Both the position numbers and the translations under genes were made by a program. Below are positions 22,367 through 32,469 of a DNA stretch of 64,000 nucleotides, piece by piece. The stretch's first letter is position 1. Every line of letters begins with the position of its first letter. Under the pieces are notes generated by a model. The model searched no databases and was not told where the DNA came from. It was given only the letters and a program-made list of their open reading frames with translations. Source of the stretch: Dipteris shenzhenensis (Eukaryota > Polypodiophyta > Polypodiopsida > Gleicheniales); NCBI GenBank assembly GCA_047967505.1, contig CM106538.1, one strand, 5' to 3'.

Positions 22367-22966
22367 ATGGCGTATTATTTTCCTTTCTCCTTCCATGGAT
22401 TTCAAGTTAATGGTCCTCCCCATTTTCATAACCAATCACTACCCTTGCAAAGTGCCATGGCCTCACAAACTCCCTCTTCAATCTTGTGCTTAATGCCTCC
22501 CCAAATGTCCAACCTTCTGTGGCTTCCAATTGTCAATCTTAACATGGATTCACAAGAATCCTTCATGGACATAGTGCCATCATCCCAAATTGAGGAATTG
22601 CAACCTCCGCCATAGCCTTGTTCTACTACTCCAACCATTCCAAGATCCAATTCCATCATTTCGGAAGTGCCACAAACAAGTGAGATGAGTGCAAAATCCA
22701 AAGTCAGAACATCAAAAGTACTAAAGGAGAGTGATGGGGATGGAAAAATGATTTGGTCTATAGAGGATGTTGAGATTCTATACATGTGCAAGGCTACTTT
22801 TGATAAATGCCACAAAGAGGGTGGTCTCATGCGGAAGTTAAAAATGCATGAGGAGCAGTGGCAACGAATTGCCAGAGATTGCAGTGAGAAAGGGCTAAAG
22901 ATGACGTCTAGATGCAACCTGTGCCACAATGAAAGAAGGACAAGAGTGTCTTCAAATTGGATTTAG
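22367..22966 (+). pseudogene. Trihelix/Myb-SANT-like DNA-binding protein frame with one stop
   Basis: A frame from ATG 22,367 to the stop at 22,966 is interrupted once by TAG at 22,613-22,615. The first half is Pro/Ser-rich. The second half has WSIEDVEILYMCKATFD, GGLMRKLKMHEEQWQRIA and GLKMTSRCNLCHNERR. Tryptophan-anchored helices ending in an RC..C/W signature are typical of plant trihelix and transposon-derived Myb/SANT-like domains. It ends 215 bp before a CACTA terminus, so it could be a host gene fragment or a transposon-borne factor. One mutation separates it from an open frame. Confidence 0.45.
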
Positions 22967-23273
22967 ACACGCATAAGCACATCTTGGGTTGTCTTGGAGC
23001 GATGAACGAGGATGAGTGAGATAGTACTAAGAAAATGTATGTAATCTCATTGCAAGGAAGTAATATGTCTACTTGTCCTACAAAATGGAATTTGTATTGA
23101 GATTGCTTCTTTTTAGTATATCCCAAACAACAACCGTGCTGGTTTTATTAAATTGTTTTTGTAAATCCCAAAAGGTAAAACACTACAAGGCATAGGCCCT
23201 TTTCCGATGGTTACGCACTGATGTTTAGCATGCATGGGGCGCAAATCATCGGTATGCAAAGCGGGCTTAAAAA

Positions 23274-23382
23274 GTATCGCTATGTAGCGACACTTTTATA
23301 AACGTCGCTATATAGCAACGTTTATAAAGTATCGCTATATAGCGACAATTGCCAAACTTGTATAAGGTCATTATATAGCGAT
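23274..23382. repeat. Subterminal palindrome array of the deleted CACTA
   Basis: Four variants of the GTCGCTATATAGCGAC word, spaced about 27-36 bp. They are more mutated than those at 19.2 kb. Confidence 0.75.
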
Positions 23383-23499
23383 GTTTTATAGAGTGTTTTT
23401 CCCCATACCAACCTTTAAAGGTAGTTTTACCCAATGACAAAAAGATTTCTTTTCATACATGTTTGATCCTTTGAAAGAATAAAAGTACAAGAGCATGTA

Positions 23500-24909
23500 C
23501 ATCAAGTTTGAAGCTCATATATTCATGTCCACGTTTGAGACTTGGCTTCATCCTGAGCCAAGTCTAGTGTGCCAAGCAAGTATATCTACAACTCTATACT
23601 AAGTTGATCTCCTATGTCATCATCGTACTCTAGCATCATACGTTCACCATAGACTTGATTATCTTCTTCAATAAAGTCGGGTTATTCTTGATGATCGTCT
23701 TCTTCTTCCTCAATATCATGATCTCCATCTTTCTCCCATATGATGTCATTATGCACATCTTTCTCTTGGCTCATATTGTGATCGCCATCTTCTTCTCTAA
23801 ATTCATCTGGATCAATTGGATCTGGCATTGGTAGTGGCACTTCCATATCCACGTCTCTATCTTCAAAAATATGCTTACTTGGTGGTGCAACTTGGATCAC
23901 GTACCACCATCTTGGATCAGAATGATCTACATGACAAAACCACCTATATTGAAGATGGGTGCCAAATGCCATCAATTATATGAAACTATGCTTAAGTACA
24001 TGTAACAATTAATATGTAAAAACGAAAGATTCAATTAATTAAATCATTAGTATGCACCTGCTCACAATGCTCAGGAAGAACAAAGACCATCATAAATAGT
24101 TCTAAACCATTTTATACATATGAAAATACTAAATCATCTGAAATTAATTTCATAGATTTTGTGTATGGTCCCATAATAATCCAACTACGAGGAGAGAAAA
24201 TTGGTATCCGAAGCACTTGCTCGGCTGTCTTGTGTGAAGTTAGCCATGACTCCACAATCATACGCGACTCTCTTTGAATCGATGTGTTCTACACAAAAAT
24301 GTCATTGGTATGTCTAGGAGCTCTGGAAATATTAAAGACCCGTACTCTTATCCATAAGATCTATAACTCCTCTATCAAAGTTACCATGTACATAGCCTCA
24401 TACTCAGACATCAGTTGCATTGCCCCTAAAAATAGAATCCATCATGTCCACAATACCCTCGTTATCATCTAGCACATTTGGGAGACTATACTCCTTCTCA
24501 AAGTGTGAAGGTATATGGACACCACCCTCCTCATCCTGTCTCAAGGTTTTGTGTAAATATAAGATCTTGTCTCAAGATTTCGTGTCGTGTACGCATGCAA
24601 TATGAATCACGAACTCAAATAGCATTGACTTTCTGATGATCTATCACCATGTGCACCACCAATGGTGGGTACTGGTTTGGGCTCCTCCCCATACATCCTC
24701 AAGTGGCGCATGACAATATGGCATTGATGTCGTACTTTTCGCTTGCAATGAGTGCAATGACAATACAACCTCTCCGTAAGCCACTATGCACTCCCGAGCA
24801 TTGGTGCATCATCTGACAAGCTTTCACTCGTCCCTTCCATCTACACACCTCCAAAGTCACAACACAAAATGTAAGGAAATCCATAAAGATCCAAAAAATA
24901 GCCACCCAT
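23500..24909 (-). pseudogene. Deletion-derivative TNPD transposase
   Basis: The start ATG at 24,909 gives a frame resembling the one at 8,176. The transposase-associated domain is well kept (CHCTHCKRKVRHQC, VMRHLRMYGEEP). After MMDSIFRGNATDV the sequence jumps near 24,395 to a short middle piece of Transposase_21 (NISRAPRHTNDI), then jumps again near 24,290 to the DUF4216 region (QRESRMIVESWLTSHK, FVLPEHCEQVH). It closes with RWWYVIQ and an acidic tail (23,500-23,900). So most of Transposase_21 and all of DUF4218 are missing. Early stops (for example after CCDFGGV) also interrupt it. Confidence 0.7.
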
Positions 24910-24940
24910 GAGCTCCTTTCCAGATCAAGTGCCCTGAATT

Positions 24941-25183
24941 GTCACTATATAGCGACGCTTTGCTCTGTTTTGTCGCTATATAGCGATGCTTTAGGAGTAT
25001 AAGTAAATAGTGAACTTTTAGGGTATAAGTGTCGCTATATAGTGATACTTAGGGTTAAAGATTGCTATAAGTATCGCTATATAGCGATACTTTTAGGATA
25101 TGAGTGTCGCTACCTAGCAATACTTTTAGGGTATAAGTGTCGCTATATAACAAATGACTAGTGTCGCTATATAGCGATGCTGG
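24941..25183. promoter_or_regulatory. Central palindrome array of the deleted CACTA
   Basis: About seven variants of the 16-bp palindrome at irregular spacing, placed between the TNPD start (minus) and the accessory-gene leader (plus). This is the same position as the array at 7,998-8,133. Confidence 0.55.
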
Positions 25184-25724
25184 GAGTCTAAAACCCGAAA
25201 CACCGCACGATGCCATCTTTCACAACTCTATTGCAAGAAAAGCAAAAATCTCTCCTCCCATGTTTTCCTTCTCTATTTGGTGATCTCTCTTTCCTCCTCT
25301 ATTCCCCACACTCCTCACTCCTATCAAGCCCCTCTCCCATTGACACTTGTACTCCCTCTCCACCCTTCTCCCTCTCTACTTGTGTGAAAGGAAGTTTTTC
25401 AAGAAGGTGTGTTTCTTTAAGCAATGTAGGTTCATTTTTTGTGAGATTTCATTTTTTGAGAGTCGAAGCATGTTTCTCCTTGCTTTGCTAAGCCTATGTG
25501 CTAATTTTCATGCTTGGCTTTCAGAGATTAAGGACAAAAAACGAGATTTGCTCTTCTCTTTTTGGTATTTCTCTTCCTCCTCTTTCCCTTCCTTTCATGC
25601 TTTCTCCTTGTTTGTAGGCTTATGCTTGTCCCCTCAATCCAATCCCTTTGGAAAGTTGCTTCTCCAAACTCCTCCTTCCTCTAACTAGTTATCTAAAAAA
25701 TGGTATGTTTCCTCTCTTTTGTAG

Positions 25725-25747
25725 GGCTAGTCCACGAACTTTTCCAC
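25725..25747 (+). other. Probable accessory-gene leader exon, related copy
   Basis: A 23-bp block between TTTTGTAG and GTAAGAAAG, homologous to the 36-bp exon at 7,401-7,436 on the other strand. Conserved splice signals around a block that changed by 13 bp argue for a transcribed, untranslated leader. Confidence 0.4.
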
Positions 25748-25849
25748 GTAAGAAAGTATTTCCTCTTTTTTCCTTTTTTTGTTTCCGTTATTTGCGTTGG
25801 TTTGTAGCTAGTGCAGAGATGGGTGTAGGAACCCTTTCTTCCTCTCTCT

Positions 25850-26345
25850 TCTCTTATTCCCTCTTCTTTCCCTCTTTTCCTCCCTCTTTCTCCCCTCGTT
25901 CCCTCCCTTTGTTATTTCCTCTTCTTCCTCTCTTCTCTTCTTTTCCCCTCTCTTTTTTCATTCTCTTTTCCCCTCTTCATTCCTCTTCCTTCTCTTCTTT
26001 TCCCCTCTTTTATTTCCTCTCTTTCATCCTCTTTTCTCTTCTTTTCATAAGAATATGCATTTGCCTATGCTTATGCATGAGCATATGCTCATATGCTCAT
26101 ATGCTTTTCCCCTCTCTTTTTTCTTCTCTTTTTTCCTCTTCTTTCTCTTCTTTTCCCCTCTCTTATTTCCTCTCTTTCATCATATTCTTTTCTCCTCTTT
26201 TCATAAGCATATGCATTTGCCTATGCTTATGCATGAGCATATGCTCATATGCTCATGCATAAGCATAAGCATAAGCATATTCTTTCTCTTTTTTCCTCTC
26301 TTTTCTTCTTTTCCCCTTTATTTTTTCCTTCTCTTTTCCCCTCTT
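25850..26345. repeat. Pyrimidine-rich and GCATATGC/GCTTATGC palindromic tract
   Basis: CTCTTTTCCCCTCTTT units mixed with palindromes such as GCTTATGCATGAGCATATGC. Equivalent to 5.7-7.3 kb read on the other strand. Confidence 0.85.
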
Positions 26346-26470
26346 TCACACGAGCAAAGAGGGAGAAGGATGGAGAGGGAACATGTGTTGGGAGAGGGTT
26401 TAGAAAGGGGTGAGGAGTGTGGGAAAGAGAGAGGAGGTATTGGCTCTATTCCACAGCTTCTGTGGGAAGA
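26346..26470. repeat. Inverted copy of leader sequence (foldback)
   Basis: GAGCAAAGAGGGAGAAGG and the following text match 7,803-7,900 in direct orientation and 25,260-25,400 in inverted orientation. The deleted CACTA therefore ends in a foldback. Confidence 0.6.
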
Positions 26471-26689
26471 GCAGGGTATTCTCAGTATGCAGGGCTTTGA
26501 GGCTTTTTGTCACCTACAAATATATTAGGGTTGTCATTTATAGTATATGTGTGGCGGGCTTAGGACCTCGAGTCATATTCTGGTGAGAGACGTAGGCTTA
26601 AATGTAGTGAGCAAACATAGTGCATGCATGTGTAAAAGGAACGTGTATCATCATGGTTGAGGTAATGAAGGCTTTCGCCTTCATTGGGG

Positions 26690-26850
26690 GTTGCAAGGTT
26701 TAGGAGTTTAAGGGCTAGAAGGAGGTTCCAAGGTTTAGAAGGATGTTCCAGAGTTTAGAAGAGGTTCAAGGGTTAGAAGGAGGTTCCAAGGTTTAGAGAG
26801 AGGTTCCAGAGTTAGAAGAAGGATTCAAGGTTCATGGTAGAGTACATGGT
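26690..26850 (+). repeat. Short tandem repeat (about 19-20 bp, TTAGAAGGAGGTTCCAAGG)
   Basis: Seven or so imperfect units of GGTTCCAAGGTTTAGAAGGA type. No terminus or gene is associated with it. Confidence 0.75.
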
Positions 26851-26999
26851 GGAGAACTTGTCTCCTCCTTGTCTCCCTCATAGATCATGGAGATTAAGGG
26901 TTGAGGAGCTAAGGGTTTAATGGGAGTATAGGAGTGGGAGAGGAAGAAGGTGTAAGAGCATGGGGGAAAGAAGAGAGAGGAGGGAGGAGGAGGAGGAGG

Positions 27000-29349
27000 C
27001 ACTACTACACATGGATCCTATTGGACCGTTTAAGTACCAACATTTAGTGCGTGCGGGGCGCTAATCATTGATATGAAAAGCACATCCTGTAAAGCATCAC
27101 TATATAGTGTCTTGAGGCAAACGTCACTATATAGCGACTATTATAAAAGTGACATTTTTCAGAGAGGTTTTTTACTCATATAGGCCTTAAAAGTTAGTTT
27201 TTTCCAATGATAAATTTTTTTAAATTTTCATACATGTTCGATCTTTTGAGAGAATAAAAATATGAGAGCATGTACATCAAGCCTTTGAAGCTCATATATT
27301 CATGTCCAAGTTTGAGATGAAAAAAATTCAATGAAGAGCATTTACATCAACTGTTTCATCTTGAGCCAAGTCTAAGATGCCAAACAAGTCTATCTCCAAC
27401 TCTATACTGAGTTGATCTCCTATATCATCATCGTACTCTAGCATCGTACGTTCATCTAAAAGTACTTGATCATCTTCTTCAATAAAGTGCGGTGATTCTT
27501 GATGATCGTTGTCTTCTTTCTCAATATTGTGATCTCCATCTTCCTTCTGTGTGATGTCATTATGCGCATCTTCCCTTTGGCTCATATTGTGATCTTCATC
27601 TTCGCTAGATTCATCAAGATCAATTGGATCCGGAATTGGTAGTGGCATCTCCATATCCACATCTCTATCTTCAAAATTTTGCTTACTTCATGGTGCAACT
27701 TGGATCACGTACCACCATCTTGGATCGGAACGATCCAAATGAAAAACCACCTATATTGAAGATGGGTGCCAGATGTCGTCAATTATATATATGAAATTAT
27801 GCTCAAGTACATGTATCAATGGATCTTTAAAGACGAAAGCTTCGGTTAATTAAATCATTAGTATGCACCTGGTCACAGTGCTCGAGAAGAACAAAAGTAT
27901 TACTTTCATCAATCCAATGTTTGGTGGAGTCTATTGCAAAGAAACCGCTACTATCTTTTCTCACTGTCGCATGGGGACCATTGTAAATAGTTCTAAACCA
28001 TTTTACATCAAGAATGAAAATACTAAATGGTCTAAAATCAACTTCATAGATTTTGCGTATGGTTCCACAATAATCCAATTATGAGGAGAGAAAATTAGTA
28101 TCCGAAGCACTTGCTCGGCTATCTTGTGTGAAGTTAGCCATGACTCCACAATCATACGTGACTCTCTTTGAATCGATGCGTTCCACGTGAAAATGTCATC
28201 CATATGACCATAATGCACTGTACTTTTTGTACTATAAAAGAGCATCATTAAAACAATGAAGATGCATCTATTTTATAGCGTATATTGCCACAAATAATTA
28301 CTTAATTATGTCAAAAGGTAAGAAACTTACATGCATCATACATCTAGATGATAACTCTCGCTCGTGCTCGTTTATTGCCTCTCCATCGCATTCGGCTTTA
28401 CGTAGAGCGAGTTGTAGCCAATCAAGTGAATGTGAGTGGGGAGAAGAGCCAAATCCCATGGATATGGTTGCGATGGCCTGTATATTACTCTGAATCTCGT
28501 CCTTGCATTTATTCTTTTTACTTTGGTCACTTCATATCTCTCAATCCACTTCTGCATCTCAGGGTTATTGAGGATACAAAACTTATTGAATTTCTCCATT
28601 TGCTCTTCGCTCATCTTTCTTTCGATCCCTTTTCCTTGGGGAACCTCGCCAACGATGCGATCATCATCCTTGTTATGCCAAGCCTAGAGCATATCGGGAT
28701 CCGTGGTCTGTGATATATACTAATGACTTGCACAAGCCATCCCTCTGCCATGCTTGCTTCTGGTCTTGCTCTTTTTCTTACAAATCCCTTCAAAGTTTTC
28801 ATAAACCGCTCGAGGAAAAACATCCATTGACTATGAACGGTACCTGCAATAGCCACCTCATCAACTATGTGCACAAGCAAGTGGACTTGAGTTGTCATAA
28901 TGCTCGAGGGAAAGTGCTTCTCAAGCAAGCATACGGCTTTGATGGATTCCACCCTAGCCTTCTCGATGCTTGATATGGAGATCTATTTTTGAGATATCCA
29001 CCTATTTCACATGTCCATGTAAGATATTTGAATAATCAGCCTACAGATTAATCAGCTTAAATTGAAGAAAATGCAATCAATGCGATTTGATAGTAAGCAT
29101 ATCTCACAATACCACATATCTTGAATATAGCATTTCTAACATCTTCTTGTAAGCACCCTTTTATTGTAATTGGGAGGATGAACTATCAAAGCAACAAAGA
29201 AGTCATGTCAATAATATAACATAATCATAATTATGCTAACGCATCACGATTATCAGCACACTAATTGTACAGCTTAGAATACCTATAAGACCTTGTGCCA
29301 ATCATGGGACTTGAGCCCAGTAAGCTTATTGTCCTTTGAAAATGCTCCA
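27000..29349 (-). mobile_element. Diverged CACTA element, truncated
   Basis: Terminus CACTACTACACATGG at 27,000 is followed by a GGGGCGCTAATCATTG word, homologous to the 23,181 end. Two mutated palindromes follow (about 27,095-27,160), then a minus-strand transposase gene. The element is cut at 29,349 by an unrelated gag fragment. It belongs to a sister subfamily of the elements to the left. Confidence 0.7.
27310..29349 (-). pseudogene. CACTA TNPD transposase, C-terminal half
   Basis: Minus-strand order: end of Transposase_21 (LTGLKSHDWHKVL, about 29,280-29,349), a small exon, DUF4218 (28,611-28,952; KAVCLLEKHFP, HLLVHIVDEVA, ERFMKTLKGFV, RARPEASMAEGW), a linker (28,372-28,614; EEQMEKFNKFCILNN), DUF4216 (27,827-28,248; DYCGTIRKIYEVDF, FILDVKWFR) and an acidic tail (27,328-27,660). 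Intron text lies between the DUF4218 and Transposase_21 exons, as in the plus-strand copy at 31.6-31.9 kb. Frames differ between blocks and the N-terminal half is gone. Confidence 0.75.
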
Positions 29350-29351
29350 GT

Positions 29352-29630
29352 GAAGATAGGCCTCGAGATAGGAGTGGGGTCACTTGCTATGAATGTAATG
29401 AAAAAGGTCACTATCGCCCCGAGTGTCCTAGATTGAGAAAGAAAGAAGAAAAACAAGTATCCTTGTTAGAAGCTTCTTCAGGGGATGAGGAAAGAGAGGT
29501 AATGATGGCTAAACGGGGGCATGGTAAAGCAAAAGAAGAAGAAGAAAGTAAGAAAGAAGTAGATGAGGAACATCAGGAAGAGGAACAGCGTAGTAAGAAA
29601 AAGAAGGCATCTAGAAGGAGAATTAGCTAG
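29352..29630 (+). pseudogene. Orphan retroelement gag tail with CCHC zinc knuckle
   Basis: GVTCYECNEKGHYRPECPRL is a complete CX2CX4HX4C knuckle, as in plant gag proteins that bind element RNA. It is followed by a Lys/Glu-rich tail ending at 29,630. It begins exactly where the minus-strand CACTA copy breaks, so it came with an insertion or a repair event. No protease or polymerase follows. The stretch 29,640-30,120 shows nothing further. Confidence 0.6.
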
Positions 29631-30120
29631 TCAGACTTTCCTTTAGGACAAGGAATTGGAAGCGAGTGGAGTAGTTGAAGGTTTGATGGAGAGATATCTA
29701 AAATGGATTTCCTTTTCGTATCTCATTGATGTTGAGTGGAGATCATGTATGGAGAGCACACTCAATTACCCATGAATTTTATTCTTACTCCCCATGTCAT
29801 GTCGCTTTCTTGCATTCTACCAAAGGGACTCTGATAAAAAAGGGTGTGAATCCACGCTTCACAATGACAGACAGCTTGAGAAAATGACTATTCCAATTGT
29901 TTATATTGCTAGTTTTCAAATGAGGCTCAAATGAGGGAATATGCAAAGGCAATTTCCTCCAACATCAAAATCATTTAAAATATTTTTGTTTTAAATTTTT
30001 TATGCAGGAAATAAAACCTAAAGATATATTTTTATTAAAGTAGGAGGCATGTGAAAGAATTTTTCTATAAGGTCCTTCTTCATAGAAATGCATGTATCTT
30101 CTATCTGTATGTTTGAGAAT

Positions 30121-32225
30121 CATCATTATTCGAAGCCTATGTATGTTTGAATTGTGATAGGTTGCTCCAAAAGGTGTTTCCTGCACCAAATACCATCAAG
30201 AGATGAAGCAAAGAAGATGCTAATAATAGTGGGTATGGAATATGATACCATCCATGCTTACCGTAATGATTGTATTCTCTTTCGCCCACCATGAGCATGG
30301 AGATTTGGCTAGTTGTCCAAAGTGTGGGGAACAACTTTATAGAGATGACTTGCAAATAGATACCGATAAAGGTCTTGAGACACTTTCCCATCATTGCAAG
30401 AATACAGCACATGTTCCGATGCAAATCCATAGCGGAGTTGATGACTTGGCATGCATCTCATCAGTCCACTGATGACACATTGAGGATTCACACAGATTGT
30501 GCAGCCTGGAAGCACATAAACAATCAGTGGCCGGACTTTGTGAGGGAGCCACGCAACTTACATCTTGGGCTCGCCATGGATAGTGTGAACCCTTTCGGGT
30601 TACGCTCAACATCTTGGTCGACATGGCCCATAGTCTTGGTGAATTACAATATCCCACCATGGCTAACAATAAAGAAGGGACACCTCATGCTTGCACTACT
30701 TGTGCCAAGGAAGTACAAGGCCAAAAATATGGACATGTACATGGCACCTTTGATAGAGGAGTTACATAGCTTATGAAGAGGAGTGTGGGAATTTGATATT
30801 TCTAGAGCTCCTAGACATACCAATGACATTTTGGTCAGGGGTATCTTGATGTGGACCATGCATGACTACCCAGGATATGGAGAGTGCACAGGTACATGGT
30901 TGTGTCTTTACATGTATAATATAGGATTATGCTTTTATGACTCTCTTTTGCGTGCATATCTTATACTAACACATTCATGCATGCATGCAGGACTTGTTAT
31001 AAGTGGGCACCATGCTTGTCCTGTTTATGGACCAGGTTTGAAATCACTTGCACGATACTCCAAAGGAAAAATGTTTATGAAGGTCATGCTCGATACCTTC
31101 CATAGGACCACATTCTATGCGTGGAGGTGAGCTTGATCCACCACTGCCATATTTGAAGGCAAGTGACTGGATTCAAGCTTGGAGGGCGAATGGAGAGGAA
31201 CCTCCTCATGGTATGAAGAGGCTATCCATCTTCATGAGCTTCCTTATTGGGGTCAGTTACAAATCAATCATCTCTTGGATCCCATGCATATCTTCAAGAA
31301 TGTGGGGGCTACTATTTGGGCACACTTGGTTGGTTCCAAAGATTCGAGAGGAGTGCGAGAAGACTTGTGTGCTATGAATAGGATGTGTGTGCTTCGAGAA
31401 AAGTTGTCCTCCCGAAAGCAACATGGATCCTCTCCAAGAGAGAAGACGCAGCGGTCAAGGCAAACATTACCTCTTTTCGAACACCCACAAGATACATGCA
31501 TTGCTTAAAAGGAGCATTTTCAAAGGACAATAAGCTTAGTGGGCTCAAGTCCCATGATTGGCACAAGGTCTTATGGCAGGTATTCTAAGCTGTAGGATTA
31601 GTGTACCAATAATTATGATGCATTAGTGCAATTATGATTATGTTATATTATTGACATGACTTCTTTGTTGCTTTGATAGTTCATCCTCCCAATTACAGTG
31701 AAAGGGTGCTTACAAGAAGATGTTAGAAATGCTATATTCAAGATCAGTGGTATTGTGAGGTATGCTTACTTTCAAATCGCATTGATTACATTTTCTTCAA
31801 TTTAAGCTGAATTATCTGTAGATTGATTATGAATATTCTAATACGGGCATGTGAAATAGGTGGATATCTCAAAAAGATATCTCCATATCGAGCATCGAGA
31901 AGGCTAGGGTGGACTTCATCGAAGCCATATGCTTGCTTGAGAAGCACTTTCCCTCGAACATTATGACAACTCAAGTGCACTTGCTTGTGCACATAGTTGA
32001 TGAGGTGGCCATTGTAGGTACCTTTCATAGTTAGTGGATGTTTTTTCTCGAGCGGTTTATGAAAACTTTGAAGGGATTTGTAAGGCAAAGAGCAAGACCG
32101 GAAGCAAGCATGGCATAGGGATGGCTTGTGCAAGAGTCATTAGTATATATCACGAAGTTTCTTGCATCCACGTATCCCGATATGCCGCAGCCTTGGCATA
32201 ACAAGGATGATGATCATACATGATA
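30121..32225 (+). pseudogene. CACTA TNPD transposase with most of Transposase_21
   Basis: Intron text at 30,121-30,160 leads to an exon beginning LLQKVFPAPN. Then come EAKKML, YDTIHAYRNDCILFR, CPKCGEQLYRDD, RHFPIIARIQHMF, AWKHINNQWPDF, NLHLGLAMDSVNPFG, MYMAPLIEELHSL (TGA at 30,774), RAPRHTNDILVRG, HHACPVYGPG and ELPYWGQLQINHLLDPMHIF. This is the full order of the plant Transposase_21 domain. Introns are still readable at 30,892-30,990 (99 bp), about 31,579-31,678 and 31,760-31,858. DUF4218 follows (31,859-32,130) with two in-frame stops. Frames shift near 30,210 and 31,135. It is the most complete catalytic region in the window but cannot be translated through. Confidence 0.8.
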
Positions 32226-32269
32226 TGTTCATGCAAGCTTTAATGAAGTGGAAGGACAAATAATATCCA

Positions 32270-32464
32270 TATAAGAAAAATGCTTACTTGCTCGTAGTGC
32301 GTGGGTAGCACGAATGTGTCAGTAAGGTCATCCCAAATTTTTGTTTTTTTGAGTAGTTGGATCGAATATGCTAACAAAATCGATGAGTAATTTGAGAGAG
32401 AGAATGATGTCTTTGGGATATATCTCACTCTAAAGACAAGATCATCATAGGAAGTCTCAAGCAA
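32270..32464 (-). pseudogene. Possible DUF4216 fragment of another CACTA copy
   Basis: The minus-strand frame with IWDDLTDTFVLPTHYEQV resembles the DUF4216 ends nearby (FVLLEHCDQV, FVLPEHCEQV). It lies in opposite orientation to the transposase that ends just before it, so it belongs to a different copy. Short and weak. Confidence 0.35.
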
Positions 32465-32469
32465 CTGAT

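Larger units (their letters stand above)
23181..26345 (-). mobile_element. Internally deleted CACTA derivative
   Basis: Begins with the same terminus as 3,605 (CACTACAAGGCATAGG). It then has a palindrome array (23,274-23,382), a shortened minus-strand TNPD, a central array (24,941-25,183), leader sequence of the accessory gene (plus strand) and the low-complexity tract. It breaks off before any accessory coding exon or right terminus. Layout and orientation match 8.9-5.7 kb inverted. Non-autonomous. Confidence 0.7.
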
